A stretch of DNA of 64,000 nt from Apoderus coryli (GCA_911728435.2 OU452198.1:1612001-1676000), one strand, 5' to 3'; positions 24,988 to 39,109 are shown, counted from the first letter of the stretch. Notes: a model not told the origin generated them from the sequence alone. A program made the numbers and translations.

Positions 24988-25297
24988 CTGGATCTCCAGC
25001 AAACATAACACTTTCCCGCTTCGGACTCGGCAGGTCCATACTATCTGCCCTCTCTTTACTGCTCTGTTTTAATATGCTTTTCGTTCGCTCCAGTGGTTTT
25101 GACACAATTTCCGTTTGTGTGGTGGCGACTCCATTATTATTGCACGTAACACTATGACGATTAAGTGGCAGATGAATAGGTGCAGTCCCATTTTCGTCAT
25201 GGGACTGTATTGCTTTAGTAGGCGATGGGGGCGGCAACGTTAGCGATCGCGGTACATCCTGCTTAGGGACCACACGGATTTCTAACCTTCCAGCAAC
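24988..25297 (-). CDS. asator: TTBK exon 11
   Basis: It encodes VAGRLEIRVVPKQDVPRSL, then a Ser/Pro stretch, and LERTKSILKQSSKERADSMD to AGDP. The acceptor TTTTATAG ends at 25298 and the donor GTAAGC starts at 24987; 310 nt, ending in phase 1. The basic/Ser motif KSILKQSSKER looks like a possible kinase or phosphatase docking site (inference). Confidence 0.88.
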
Positions 25298-25362
25298 CTA
25301 TAAAACAGTTCAAAAACTCTAAAATGGTTCTTTAATTACGAATAATTGAAATATATACCAAC

Positions 25363-25753
25363 CTCTTCAAGGCCTTCATCACCATTCTGCTCCTCCACAG
25401 CATCCACCACGACTTCATTCACCGCAGGTTCAGAAACAACAGCAACACCATCCACAGCTTTATCCTCTTTATTAATCTTCTTCTTGAGTTTCGAATAAGT
25501 AGCAAGTGCCGGTTCACTAGTAGTTCTTTGCAGTTCAACGATATGCGGTGCACCAATCGCTTCAACATCATTGATCATCGATTGCGTCTCTTTGTGAACA
25601 ATGTCGTTCTGCGTATGGTGTCTTGTTGCCACATTTCGCATCACATCAACTTTGAATATTTGATCGTCGCATGTGGTGAGATGCAACAACGGTGGTTGGA
25701 GTTTTTCACGCGTGTACGAACCCATGGCTGGGGAGGACCACGATCGTGGGAGA
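25363..25753 (-). CDS. asator: TTBK exon 10
   Basis: It encodes SLPRSWSSPAMGSYTREK and a long polar tail segment ending DEGLEE. There are two AGs four bases apart at the acceptor: TTTTTGCAG at 25758 and GCTAG at 25754. Only the second keeps the frame from exon 9; the first gives an immediate TAG. The donor GTTGGT is weak, but the alternative GTATAT 7 nt on would break the phase into exon 11. The length is 391 nt, phase 0 out. Confidence 0.84.
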
Positions 25754-28700
25754 CTAGCTGCAAAAAGAACATATTTAATGTGAAGATTGATAGTGAGATA
25801 CTTCAAAAATAGTGTTCATTCTCGCGGCACCAGTTTCCAACTTACAAGCACACCCACAAGTGGTGCCTTAGTTATGGAGCAATTTTTTGTTATTCTTCTT
25901 TGAATACGTTCAAAGTCGTAGGGGTTGATGCAGCCTCTTTTCGGACCACATTCCTACAAAATTAACCTTCAAACGATACGTGTATAAATTTGACAGCAAT
26001 CTGAAAAATTCGGACAAAATCAAACAACAAATTTTTGATTTTTGGGAACATCCAAAAGTATTTTTTTTCGATTTTCACGATGTATGATTCTATTGGACAA
26101 AGAAATATTATTTTGTTTGCGGAATCAAATTTCTGTTGCAAAAACCTTCAGAATGCGTAGAAAAGGGACCAAATCTAAGACGACCAAAACCATCAACTGA
26201 AGAACAACACGGATTTCAGTATTCGACCCAACACTGGGGCAGAAAAGAGTCAAATTTCGTTTGGTGCAAAAAATGCTCAACGAAAAACAGGGATGAACAC
26301 ATGAAACAAGTCAAGGATTTGGTGCATCAAACCTTGTAGAATTGTTGGCATTTCGTTTGAATCAGTACGAATCGAAGAAGGCGTTGAATGGCATTCCGGA
26401 TGAGGACTAAATTGATGAACAAAAATCCCGTTAATATTTGATCCTATGTTGTGCAGAAAGCTCCTTTTGATATTTTTTAAATGCAGCTTAAGATATAAAT
26501 TTTAATATTTTTCGATATTTGACCAGGAAAATGTTGTTCGCTACTTATTATAAATTCAATTTCATAGAAAACAAACTCATAAATCCTATATTGAATGTAA
26601 TACTTATCACCGTTTAATCAAATATTTGCACATTAAGATCACCTCTACAATACTAATAACAAACATCCAAATAGTAATTGGATAAAACAACAATACAAAA
26701 CATGTTCGTTTTATATTAAACCTGATATTATTCAAAATCGCAAAACCTTCAACACTTTTCAGAAAACAGGATTATTATTATGGTCAATATTTGGATGATT
26801 GGGAAAATTGTCGCGGCTACGATAATTTGCTAATAAAACTGAATACATTGTATGAAATCGAATACTGTTTTAAATTAAACGTGATGACAAATAACTGGCG
26901 ATGTTCGTGATTATAATAAAACACACAAGAGCACGAGGCAGCAATTCATTATTTTCGAATGAACAAAGCTTCAATTAGTCCTTAAAAAATCCAAAACAAA
27001 TTTGCTAGTATAATGAAAAATAGCTTGGTGCTTGGCAGAAGTGTTATGCATATCATACACAGATTTTTATTCATATGGTTTTGAATGATCTGTTATAATA
27101 TTTAGTGTGTTATTACTTATACAAGCGACCAATAGACTCAGTTGCAACCCTCGAGACAATAGTTCAACCTTAAAAAAAAATTGAGATCGAAAAATATATC
27201 GTAACATGTTTTGCATCTCTGACCCGGTTCATTGAATTTTTTTTATTATTATTGAAATTGTAACCCGTCTGCACATATTGTTACTCGAACGGGGTCATTG
27301 AACTTTTTTATTATTGAAATTGTAGCCCGTCTGGTGAGGACGGTAAAAAATCAATATTCGAATGCCAAATGTGTCAACTTGTGTCATTTAAAAACAATTT
27401 TGCCAGATTTAGTTCATGTGAAAATACAAATAAATACATACCTATACCAAAGTCTACAGACATTAAATATTATGACGTAATTATTGTTGATACGTACAGG
27501 GTGGACATTTTATTAGGAGCCTATACCCTTTCTCCGAAACTATCGATGTTTGTAATTAGCAAAACTAGCGTTTCGTTTAATGGCACACCCTGTATCTGAA
27601 TATCTAAAAAAATTGCATTTTTTCTAGCTATTGCAACAATCAGTATTTTGCATCGTCCTATATTGCAAAAAAAATTTTTATTAGTTTTCCATGAAATGAC
27701 TTAATATTCTTTGATTTTATATACATATTTAGTATGTAGTATGTACAAAAAAATTAAAACATTGAAAAACTAAAACAACAACTACGAAAAACAAAAATAT
27801 CACGATAATCACAAAAGGTGTTCAAATTGTCTTCCATTCAGCTCGATGCCATTCCATTCCATTATGAACTCGACTTGTAACTGAACGAGTGGCGTTACAA
27901 ATCTGAATAAAAATAAATAAATAAAAATATTGCATCCGGTCGAACTAGCTATTTTACGCTGATTTAATAATTTAGAAAAGTTCATCAAAGTTTATACAAG
28001 TTCATGACTCTAATATCGGAATAGACAAGAAAATTTCTGATTAATATTTTTTTTAGATAAACAGTACGACCGACGCTAAGAATAGACAATTGCATTGGTC
28101 GATATTCGAAAGAGTGGAAAAAAGTAAAGTTATAAATATTGTTGTAACAGGAAGTTACGGGGGAGGTTCTCTAACCACAAAACTCTCTTTTTTGGGGTCT
28201 TCTCTCCAAACTTCGGCGAAGTACACTTCGGGTTCTAAAAGCACTATCTCCTCCGTTGAGTAGTGTCTTAAAGTTTTACATAATGTAAGTACCAATTTTT
28301 AATTATTATAATTGTTGATTTTTAATACTTATTCTTTTTCCATTAACTTGATTTTCATTATTCTTAAATGTTTATTTTTGTGTGACAATATTCTTCCAAT
28401 ACAATTATTAACATTTATTCTAGATTATTACTTCGGGTTTTATATACTTTACAAGCGCCCAATAGACTCAGTTGCATTCCTCGGGGCAATAGTTCAACCT
28501 TAAAAGAAATTGAGATCGAATCGAATATATCCATTCATTTCTTGCATCTCTATTAATGAAAGAAAGGATATATCGATACGTTTCTTGCATCTCTAATAAT
28601 GAAAGAAAGGATATATCGATACATTTCTTGCATCTCTATGACCCAGTTCATTGAACTTTTTTTATTATTATTGAAATTGTAGCCCGTCTGGTGAGGACGG

Positions 28701-30074
28701 TAAAAAATTAATATTCGAATGCCAAATGTGTCAACATAAGTCAACTTGTGTCATTTAAAAACAAATCTGCCAGATTTAGTTCATGTGAATAGTAGTAAAA
28801 TAAAAATAAGTATAAATTAGTAGTTTTTTTAGATAAAATAATATTTTTATTTGATAGATTATTGTGAGTTGAGTAAATTTAATTTTGTTGGAAAATCAAG
28901 TGTCTAATAATGTTCCATGTGTAAATCTGATGTGTAATGGTGTGGATTTATTGAGGAAAATGTGCTGGAATATGTTTATGGTGAAAATCTTCAAACAAAG
29001 TGTGGCATCACCGCATTTCTCATCTTTTCTTGATTGTTGCCAGTTTTTGAATGAATGAAATTAAATGAAATAAAAATAATATGGAATTTTTTCCATAACA
29101 AAATTATTTTAGCAAAAATAAAATAAAATAAACTTGGGGAAATTAATTGTGTGTTTAAATAAGCATTTGCACGTGTGTCGGGTTAGATGATTATGTTCTT
29201 AGAGAATAGTCAGTTGTATTATTATCGGGTATTATTTTAATATACTGTTAATAATAAACCTTACAGATCCATGAATGCATCAAATAGTGTTTCCTATTTT
29301 GCAAACAAAATTAGTGTGGATTCGTTTAAATGCACAACAACAATGAATGCAGGAACAGATTCTTGTTTGTCCTTCATAAATACGAATGTTGCTTCCACAA
29401 CTTAGCGATCTATCATCGGTAATATACAGGATGTGCTTGGAAAATATGCTATATTTCTTACGGAAATGTAGCATATTGTTTTGTTTCTTTGTTCGAAGAA
29501 AGAATGAATTTGATTACAGGGTTGCCCGCCTTAACGTTGTCGATACGTCTATGAATTGTTTAAATTAAGGCATTATTTGTAATTTTGATGAAGTGCGAAA
29601 TTAACTTTACAAAGCTTTTTTTTGCCTCCCAATTTTTGATTCATAACGGGGCTATGAATCTTGGGCTTCGGTCTTTTTTTCTAGCTGAGTGAAGGTCTTT
29701 CGTTGAATTTGCGAAATCATATTTTACCGCTAATGTAGTTTTGCTACATGGGGGTGGAATTTATTCGAATCTACAGCGAAGGAAGTATCTACATTAAGTT
29801 AAAATATAATTAGTAACAACAATCATCACAGACAAACGTAAGGGTAGATGCGTTCGCATTCCAAAAAGGCAGAATCGTTCTAGTTTTTGAATAGTTCAGA
29901 CGTACTAGTTTTTATAAAGTTAAAGAATTATTTTAATTTATTTTTAAGAGTTTTGTACTTCTCAGATTTTATATTGCTAAGAATTCTTTTCTAGTTTTTT
30001 TTTAAGTATTATAATATTATTTCATTTTTCTTATTTATTATTCTTGAACCTTGATCTTCAATTTCTTTTATTTT

Positions 30075-30310
30075 TCTTTTATTGGGATGAGGTTCATAAT
30101 CATACACAAAGAAAAATTTTTTTTTTAAACTATTTCTTTAATGGTTTCATGTCATCTTTTTTTTCCAACGTTTCGACTAGACAGCTCGTCTTTTTCAAGA
30201 AATTCTTTTTTCAATTTACAAACATTTTCGTTTCAAACAAGTACGTATAAACGACCTTGTTCTAGAACTTTCTTTGTGTATGATTATAAACATCATCCCA
30301 ATAAAAGAAA
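30075..30310. mobile_element. Small inverted-repeat element with degenerate hammerhead-like core
   Basis: Arms of about 40 bp (TTTTATTGGGATGA...TCATACACAAAGAAA and complement) enclose a minus-strand motif: CUUGAAAAA, GAC...GUC, GAAA, CGUUGG (about 30206-30164). The core CUGANGA is damaged, so activity is unlikely. Confidence 0.5.
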
Positions 30311-33119
30311 AATAAAACAAATATTATTTCCAGTTCTTTTCAGCTCTGAAATGGTAAGTTTTTAATGAGTCAACGTAAAGTTTTCTTCAGTAAGTTCTTT
30401 TGTTTATTCTTTTAATGTCTCTGAATTTAAACACCTTTTTGTTTCTAAAAGTTTTAGTAAAGTTAAAGTTGTTTTTTTTCCTAAGTTGTTTAATATTTCG
30501 AATAGTCGAATTTAAAGTCTGTTATAACTGTAATCTGACAATTATACTTAAAGTTTTGTGTAAAAATTAATATAATTATTCGTAATTATATTAATTTACA
30601 TTTTCATTTGTTAGATTAGTATTTTCTTTCTTAGATTTTATTTTTTTTAATGTTTTATTCTTTTTATTTATGCATATTTATTTCTTTTGTTATTCATTTT
30701 TGATTATTTATAATTAAATTAACTGTTTGTTGTTGTGTTTTTATTTCAAGTAGTAGTGAGGAAAGTTCTAGATCTATTTTAGTAAACAGAATAGTCACAG
30801 CGATACATAGTTATAAAGGTCAGTTAATTTCACCTTAAACAGAATAAAATAAAGTTTGATATTTTTCGTTTGTACTTTCTTCAATTAAAACTTAAAAGTA
30901 ATAGCAGCTCGTAAAATTTATTAACGAACCCGTGTACAGTTTAAATAGCATAATCGGGGTTCACTTGGACGCTGTTAATTAGATTTCTTTCTGAGTGTCT
31001 AATTTAAATTTGTCACACATACAATTATTTCTAAAATATGACCGTGTTAGTTTTTCAAACAAAACATAACATTTACTACATTAAATCGACGATGTGCGGC
31101 CCTGCTAAGCACACCTGTATAATCTAACAGGTATTCACTTACAAAATTTTAAATATAGAATACAATCAAAATCTGGGTGGTACTTACAAATTAAAGGACC
31201 ACTTTAACGATTTTTCTTTTAATAAATAAATTTAAAAAAATCTTTTACTAGCCTTACACTAAATGTTATTTTCAGAAAAATTACCACTGCTTTGATTCTA
31301 AATTTAAAAAACACTCACACAATCATTATTTTAATGTATATCTTGTGTCTGCGGGAGACAAAATATCTATAAAAAAATTACATATAATATGTTGACTATA
31401 TTTCTCCGAATCCCATAAGCTTTTGTTTGATTTTAAATAGAAAATAGATACATTTTGATATAATAAGATAACCTTCAAAAACAAACAAGCTGAAAGACAG
31501 TTTACATAATGATAAAATTAATCACTTTATTGTTTGTTATACAAATATTAGTAAAGAACGTTGGAACATAACTTTTCACTATGATTCTGTTTAAAAATAT
31601 TTTTTCCATGATTTGTTGTTATTATATTTTTAAAAATGCTTCATTCTAATGTACTTTTTCTATAAACATTTAAATATTGAAAATATAAGTGTCCTATCGT
31701 AATGATTGTGAAAAAAATACAGAGTGTTACATTTAATATAACCGTTAACGATGTCATTTCTTTAAATTTAGTTTATATTTATTGCAAATCAAGGTACCTA
31801 CGTCAAAAAACCGAACAGAATCACCGCAAAAACTTATTATAATGCACAAAGTGATTCGTTTTTGTAATGATTGTGCAGAATTCTTGTGATAAATACTCTA
31901 TTATATTGACTAGTGATTTTAAGTATAACACAAAAATCGCAACAGTTCAAATCGAATTCAAATGAAATTAATTAACAATGTGCTCTGCGTAATAATGTAA
32001 TAAGACACCACGCCACTGGTATTATGTATACTAGTTGGGTGATTTTATAGATATTTTCTATTAGTTTGGGAAATATAATATTTTTGTGAATATTATTTTA
32101 AATAGATTGTTAACAAATGTTCCTAAACACTCCTTTTAGTCATAAAATTTAAGGGTCTGTTTTCTATCTTATCATTTATTGATATAGGTTTTACCAAAGC
32201 AATAAATACGTCTACGAGTAGGTACATGAATAGCAAAAATATGTAATTTTTGTCTCTTTTCTTTGTCCAACTTTTAGAAACAGATGAACCGTGTTTTCTT
32301 GTTCGAAGAATGACATTTTAAATACTGAGTGGTCTCACTTTTGAACATCGAAATGCCTTCATGTAAATTAAATGTCGGACTTTTATTATTATATACAGAA
32401 GCAAATTGGAGGGTGTCACGGTTTCCCATATCAAATAATATATATATAAAGGGCGAATAAAAAACAATGGGTTTTTGTCCAGTCGCTGATTCGAGAGATT
32501 GAGAAGTCATTATAAAATCGTATTGTTTCTTGCTTTACAAATGGTAGTGACTAGTTAATCTTTTGAACGAACTCCAACATAAGATACCTAAGTATCAACA
32601 ACCATTATTAAAGTCGACACAAAAATGTATTTTATTTCTGAATTGCTCACCCTGTAGCTGTATCTTTATAGGGGTATATTGTAAAGATGCTCTTTTTTCT
32701 GATTGGCTATTTTCGATCTAGGTACCTACTTCTCATGTATGTTAAGTGTTTTGGAAAGACAATCGGATTTTCGAGTTTAGATTCGTTTTAGCCTTGGTGG
32801 AGTCTAGATGTGATTTCTAATTGTATAAAGTTAAATAAAATATTTTAATTTGTTTTTGGACTTTAACAAAATGCATTTGTTCTTATTTCGCATAGCACAT
32901 TGTTAATTAATTTCAAAGATAAAACCTTTTAATATTTTAACTAAATGATTCGTAAGAAGAAAATAGTTGATATAACTAAAATCATGGGATATTCCTATAA
33001 GGAACCTCATGAATTTTATTTTACTAGTGTGAGTTTTAAGACGATGTAAATCTTAGATATAAATGTTTTAAAAATTTCCGATATAACCTCTCCACTTAGT
33101 TATGTAATTTTGTTTCTAC

Positions 33120-33162
33120 CTAACTGATGATGACCCTAGCTAGGGTCGAAACATGTATCATT
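33120..33162 (+). ncRNA. Hammerhead-like motif (copy e)
   Basis: CUGAUGA (33124-33130), U, a perfect stem II GACCCU/AGGGUC with AGCU loop, GAAA (33148-33151), CAUGUA. The core is intact; stem I pairing is weak. Confidence 0.6.
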
Positions 33163-34308
33163 TTTGTTGTTTAATACGAACCTAAATCTCAATAACGATA
33201 TTCAAAAAAAAACCCTAATTTTAATCTTCAGGATTTTTAATATAAACGCTGTGTACTTGATTTTCAATTAATAAATTCATGTTTTCTCTCTAAACTGCTT
33301 GCCCCCCCCCCCCCCCCCCCCCTGCAAATATGTCTCCCGCCAGCCATGTTTTCATCATTATAAAACACCATAATGTAGTGGGCGTCTATTATTGTCTCTA
33401 AACCTGAAAGCTCATTACACATCACACTTGACCTTCAATTTTTTTAGGTCAAGGTCACCAACGTAAACTTTTTTTCGGCGAGAAATAAAGGAATTTCCAA
33501 CGATAATTTCCCTGACATTTTTACCAAAATACGTACATTTAAAATTAGTGTAAAGTTTGTGAAACACCCTGTATAATATCCAATCAATCAATTATTACTT
33601 TTCTTCGCTCAATACCTTTGTTAGTTGTTTTTAATTTGTACAAATTAATTTTATTAATAAAGCGATAAAAATATTAGGAGGAAATAAAAAAGAGGATGTT
33701 AGGTTAGTTAGTTAAATGAGAGAAACTGTTAAAATAAAATAAAACGTATTATTATAAGCTATAATAACTTTATAATAATAATAATAATTATAATATGCAG
33801 AAAAATTAAAACAAACAACAAAATACAAAAAAAAAATAATATAAATCATAAATAACTATTTTAAAAATTGATTAAATTAAATTAAAATGTACTTACTACC
33901 TATTAATTAATAATATTATAATTTAATAATAAAAGTTAAAAAAAAAACTACCACTAAAGTAAAATTGCACCAATTATACAGGGTGTTCCATCGGGAATAA
34001 TCACGATAGATATTGGGAAAACTATACAGGGTGAGTCACAAGGAACTGTACATACTTCTACCATATGTATAGGCACGTTAGGGGATTATCAAATGACCAT
34101 TAAAAAATGTCTCCTTGTTTTGATCATTAATATACATGGTGAATTATGGATCTTCACCAAAACAATGTTTCGTCATATCTTTTCAATGATTAAGTCGATT
34201 TATCTAATTTTTTTATCAAAGTGTGTATTGGTGCCTGGCAACTAACTGACATATTCAGAGTTGAGAAAATCCAGGTTCGTCTTCGAGAAAATTTGTGGGA
34301 CTGCTTCA

Positions 34309-35575
34309 TATTCAACACCTCACCCTGTATATGATTTTTCAAAAATCTGATATAATTTTTTCAGAGAGCATAAATAGACAGTTAGGCCTGGGTATTTGAA
34401 TTTTTTGTTACACTCACCTCACATTTCCAATTTTAGAGCCAAATTGCAAATTGGCAATAATGAAGTATCTTACTGTATAATAATGTTTAGTTATTCAAAA
34501 GAAATCTTCAAAATAGACAGAAACGACACACACTGTGCTCCAGTATGGTAAATACCATAATTTGAATTGATTTACAGAGCCGGATTTAAAAATCTGGCTT
34601 CATCCCAATAATTCACTCTGTATGTAACTTTTTCCACCCGTAATAGACAGAAAACAGATAAAAAATGTTTGTAATAACCTAGTTTTCTTCTTTGTTTGAG
34701 GAAAACTCATGTGTCTAATTATTTTAATCGGAATGAAATGAACAAGCCACGGAAATGTTTATTCATAAATAAAGAAATAAAATAAAAAACAATAACCAAA
34801 CAATAAAACAGTTTTAACAATGTGGAACAAAGTAAAAAACAATTTAATAAACATTACGATTATAAAAGATATTCAAAATGAAATCCATCTGCCTTAATAC
34901 ACTTTTCTTGACGAATGTTTAAATGTGTAATGGACTTTCTGATTGTCACTGGGTCATTTCTGGTAATATTGCAACAGTGAATAATTCTGTTAATGAACTG
35001 TTGTGTTTTATAATCGTAATGTTTATGAAATTGTTTTTTTAGTTTGTTCCACATTGTTAAAACTGTTTTATTGTTTGGTTATTGTTTTTTATTTTATTTT
35101 TTTATTTATGAACAAACATTTCCCTGGTTTGTTCATTTCATTCCGATTAAAATAATAAGACACATGAGTTCCTCAAACCAATAAGAAAACTAGGTTATTA
35201 CGAACACTTTTTATCTGTTTTCTGTCTATTACGGGTGGAAAGAGTTACATACAGGGTGAATTATTGGGATGAACCAGATATGCCAGAATTTTAAGTCCGG
35301 CACTGTAAATCAATTTAAATTATGGTATTTACCATACTGGAGCACATTGTGTGTCGTTTCTGTCTATTTTGAAGATTTCTTTTTAATAACTAAACATTAT
35401 TATAAAGTAAGATACTTCATTATTGTCAATTTTCAATTTGGCTCTAAAATGAATCTTTAATTGGAAATGTGAGGTGAGTGTAATAGAAAATTCAAATACC
35501 CAGGCCTAACTGTTTATTTATGCCCTCTGAAAAAATTATATTAGATATTTGAAAATCATATACAGGGTGGTTCGC
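34309..35575. mobile_element. Foldback element with about 550-bp arms
   Basis: Sequence from 34309 (CACCCTGTATATGATTTT) to about 34860 is repeated in inverse orientation from about 35020 to 35575. Identity is high, with small indels. The about 150-bp centre has a minus-strand remnant (TRNDPVTIRKSI, IRQEKCIKADGFHFEYLL) that resembles the C-terminus of a DDE transposase. Confidence 0.85.
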
Positions 35576-35579
35576 CTAC

Positions 35580-36790
35580 GTCACACCAGACAAACAGGTT
35601 TTGGTTTTCGATACAATAAGGACGGCCGAACCAGTATCATAAGATAAGAAAATGTAATAGAAGACAGATGTTGTTAATAAGAGCTGTGAGAAATACGTTG
35701 TTTTATGTGATAACAAATAATAAATGATTTTGGGTGTGGTTTTGAGACTTTTATTAAATAATTTTAAAAATAATCAACAATACTTTTTACATGTATTTAA
35801 TAATGAATATAATGTGTATGATTAGCTCGTTTATGTGTTATTGATTTTATTTTATAATTCAACTAGTTTGAATTTTAATTAAATCAACATTTCCATAAAT
35901 TCTAAATAAAATACAAAATAAACTGATAGTAGTTTCGAATAAATGAATTTATAATGAAGAACCTGCACATATTCTATAAACAATCTTGCAAAAATTAATA
36001 ATTCTATTTTTAAAGAAAAAGTTGTTGTTGTTTCGTGGAGGTGGACTTTTATTTCATAATTAAATTAATTCGAATATATCTAAAACCATTAACGAACAAG
36101 TTCAGGGTGTCAATTAAGAAATATATAAATTCTCGTACAACACTCAAACCATTACCGACGTTAAGTGATTCGCTTCAGCGTTTTGTCAAAGTTACCTTTT
36201 TATTTTTAATGCCAAATAAGATACGATTACAGAAACATATCTTTCGACTGTGTTTTCAGTTTACTTTTTAGACTGTATCAAAAAAATAAATAAATAACAA
36301 CTGAATCGTGAACCGGTTTTAAAGCGCAGGCGCGGTTCGGAACGTGTTCATAATCTTGACTCACCGTGAACACAAAATGAATCAAAATAGAATACAGAAT
36401 TTTGAGTAAAATTTTTGATTATGTTGACGTATTCAGTCCAGTTCAGTTAAATATCATTCCTATTCTGACGATACTGTTCCGCAATTTAGTGAAGAATATC
36501 GTGAACATTTAAATAATGACAGAAGACCTTGCGCAGGCAGTAATACTGCAAAAAAAAAGAAAAGCAAACTGCGCAAGCGAAGAAAACAGAATCGCCTCCG
36601 CGAACGAAGCTATTATTACGAAAGCAGTTAAAATAAATCTTCTTTCTCTAGAAGAATCTTCACCGAAATTAATTATTTAAAATCTCTGGATAAGGACAAA
36701 AATTGATTGACGATTTTCTGTCATGCTTAAAATGGTATAGAACATGATACACAAAGTCGGTCTAGAACTTTATGAAGAATCCAAAAATCT
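35580..36790. other. Intron sequence, nothing recognised
   Basis: AT-rich sequence between two foldback elements. No protein or RNA feature stands out. Confidence 0.5.
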
Positions 36791-36797
36791 ATTAATA

Positions 36798-39005
36798 TAC
36801 AGGGTGTCCTACGGTGGCAACCCATTAGATTATTTCAGAAACTACTTCGAATTGAATTTTGAAAATTTCCGTGTCTATATTGTCAAATATGCTCTACTCA
36901 AATAATATAATAGCAACGGCATAGCACTTCCGGTTATACCGGAAGTTGTAGGCAACTTTGTTATTTTAAATGGAACACCCTATATATTATTACATTTTTG
37001 GATTCTAAATAAGATTTCAGACATATTTCATGTATCATGTCCTATACCTAACGTCAGTCGTTTTTGACTTATATCAAGATATATGTCAAAATTGACAGTT
37101 AAGGGATCCATAAGAATTCCGTTTTTTCCTTGTAAATCAGTATTTAATAATTATTTTGCAGGTATTTTCTCATCAGGTGGGATCTTCTTTTTCGAATTGA
37201 CAAGACATTTTCTCATTAGTTTATACAGGGTGGTCAGAAAAACAGTTGAAAGTCAATTTTTTCAAATGGAATGGGTATATTATTATTATTTTATCTTCCT
37301 TAGCATTAAAAAATAATGAAATTTTGTAATAGGTTATCATTTTCTAAAATAGTTTTCGAAATATCGTCATTTTAAATTTTTCTGCAGCGCCTACCGTTGT
37401 CTCTCTGGAAGCTATCTAATTAATTTAGTTAGTCATGAAATTATTGTCATTTTAACGTCAAACTAAACGTCAAATTAATAAAAATGAGAAATACTTATTG
37501 ATATTATAAATTTTTTATTAATTCATGGAGAATAAAATAAAGTGATTAATATCACCTATAGAGTATTTAACGAGAGAAACCCCCATTTGCTAACGATGAC
37601 TAGAGAAATTAGGAAGAATTTTGAGAAATCATTTAGAGCAGGTTGGGAGGTATACAAATCAAGTATTACAACGAACTAAGACTAAAATTTAAAATAATAC
37701 AGCAGAAATGAACAGAAAATTAAACTAAATAAATTTTCAACTAAAAAAAGTTAATCAACTAACGATAACAAAACTAATTTAATTGTTTGATATGACCCCC
37801 ATTTAGTCTTAAACACTTATTTACCCGTTCAATAAATTCACTCGTGACAGCTCGTGCAATTTGGACTCCAGGTAAGGCTTCGAACGAAGTTCGGATGCGT
37901 CCTACTAATTCTTCTTTTGAATTAATTGGGGTGGAATACACCTTTTGTTTAATTGCTCCCCAAACATAAATATCCAGCGGTGATAGATCTGGAGATCTCG
38001 CTGCCAATCCCAAGACCCTAAACGTCTGATCCATCGATCTTCAAACATTTCATTAAGCTGTTGTGTGATTCTATTTCCACAGTGAGGTGGTGCTCCATCT
38101 AACTGGTACCAACAACTTCTTAATTCATTTAATGGTAGATCATCCAAAAAATGCGCCACAACATTTTGCAAAATATAAAGATAACCTTCCGTATTTAAAT
38201 TATGCTCGTAAATAAAATATTCAACATGTGTGTCTTATACCATACAAAAAACGTTCACACTAAATTTATTTTGAAAATTTCGTTCACGAATAGCGTGCGG
38301 ATTCTCAGAAGCACAAAAATGACTATTTTGTCTATTAACGATTCCATCTTTTATGATAGCTTCCAGAGAGACAACGGTAGGCGCTGCAGAAAACTTTAAA
38401 ATGACGATATTTCGAAAACTATGCATTTTAGAAAATGATAACCTATTACAAAATTGCATTATTTTTTAATGCTAATGAAGATAAAATAATAATAATATAC
38501 CCATTCCATTTGAAAAAATTGACTTTCAACTGTTTTTCTTGAATGGTTTTCAATATAATTTTTTGACCACCCTGTATAAACTAATCAGAAAATGTCTTGT
38601 CAATTCGAAAAAGAAGATCCCACCTGATAAGGAAATACCTGGAAAATAATTACTAAATACTGATTTACAAGGAAAAAACGGAATTCTTATGAAGCCCTAA
38701 ACTGTCAATTTTGACCTAAATCTTGATATAAGTCAAAAACGACTGACGTTAGGTATAGGATATGATACATGAAATATGTCTGAAATCTTATTTAGAATCT
38801 AAAAATGTAATAATATATAGGGTGTTCCATTTAAAATAACAAAGTTGCCATTAACTTCCGGTATAACCGGAAGTGCTATGCCGTTGCTATTATATTATTT
38901 GAGTAGAGCATATTTGACAATATAGACACTGAAATTTTCAAAATTCAATTCGACGTAGTTTCTGAAATAATCTAATGGGTTGCCACCGTAGGACACCCTG
39001 TATAT
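36798..39005. mobile_element. 2.2-kb transposon with 600-bp inverted arms
   Basis: The left tip ACAGGGTGTCCTACGGTGGC at 36799 matches the complement of the right tip ending near 39003. Arms extend inward to about 37430 and from about 38345, including an inner CAGGGTGGTCA pair (37225, 38570). Between the arms is a transposase remnant on the minus strand. The CCGGAAGT palindromes near 36940 and 38870 also match across the arms. Confidence 0.88.
37774..38360 (-). pseudogene. DDE transposase remnant (Tc3/DUF4817-like) of the foldback element
   Basis: Frames read GIVNRQNSHFCASENPHAI, HFLDDLPLNEL, CWYQLDGAPPHCGNRI (catalytic Asp in LDGAPPH), and after a frameshift LAARSPDLSPLDIYVWG (second Asp), ending CLRLNGGHIKQL. 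The order matches the family fragment at 9520. At least two frameshifts make it a pseudogene. Confidence 0.8.
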
Positions 39006-39109
39006 AGGGAGTTCCATTTGAAATAATCAACTTCCGATATAATACTTTCGTAACTGTTAATTATTATAGTTTTTCCAATATCTATCGCGATTAATCCCGC
39101 GGGGACAAT

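Larger units (their letters stand above)
25810..33970. other. AT-rich intron sequence without a recognised gene
   Basis: This is part of the 20-kb intron. It contains a duplicated segment (27118-27420 and 28441-28790), a 100-bp element at 27496-27596 bounded by TACAGGGTGG and CACCCTGTA, a small hairpin at 29443-29477 (AATATGCTATATTTC against its complement), inverted arms at 30075 and 30265, and a 21-base C run at 33302-33322. Reading frames around 26136-26339 do not resemble a known protein. Confidence 0.6.

Noticed and set aside
25754..25758. First AG (TTTTTGCAG) as the exon 10 acceptor
   Set aside because: It gives AGC TAG, a stop straight after the junction with exon 9; the AG four bases on keeps the frame.
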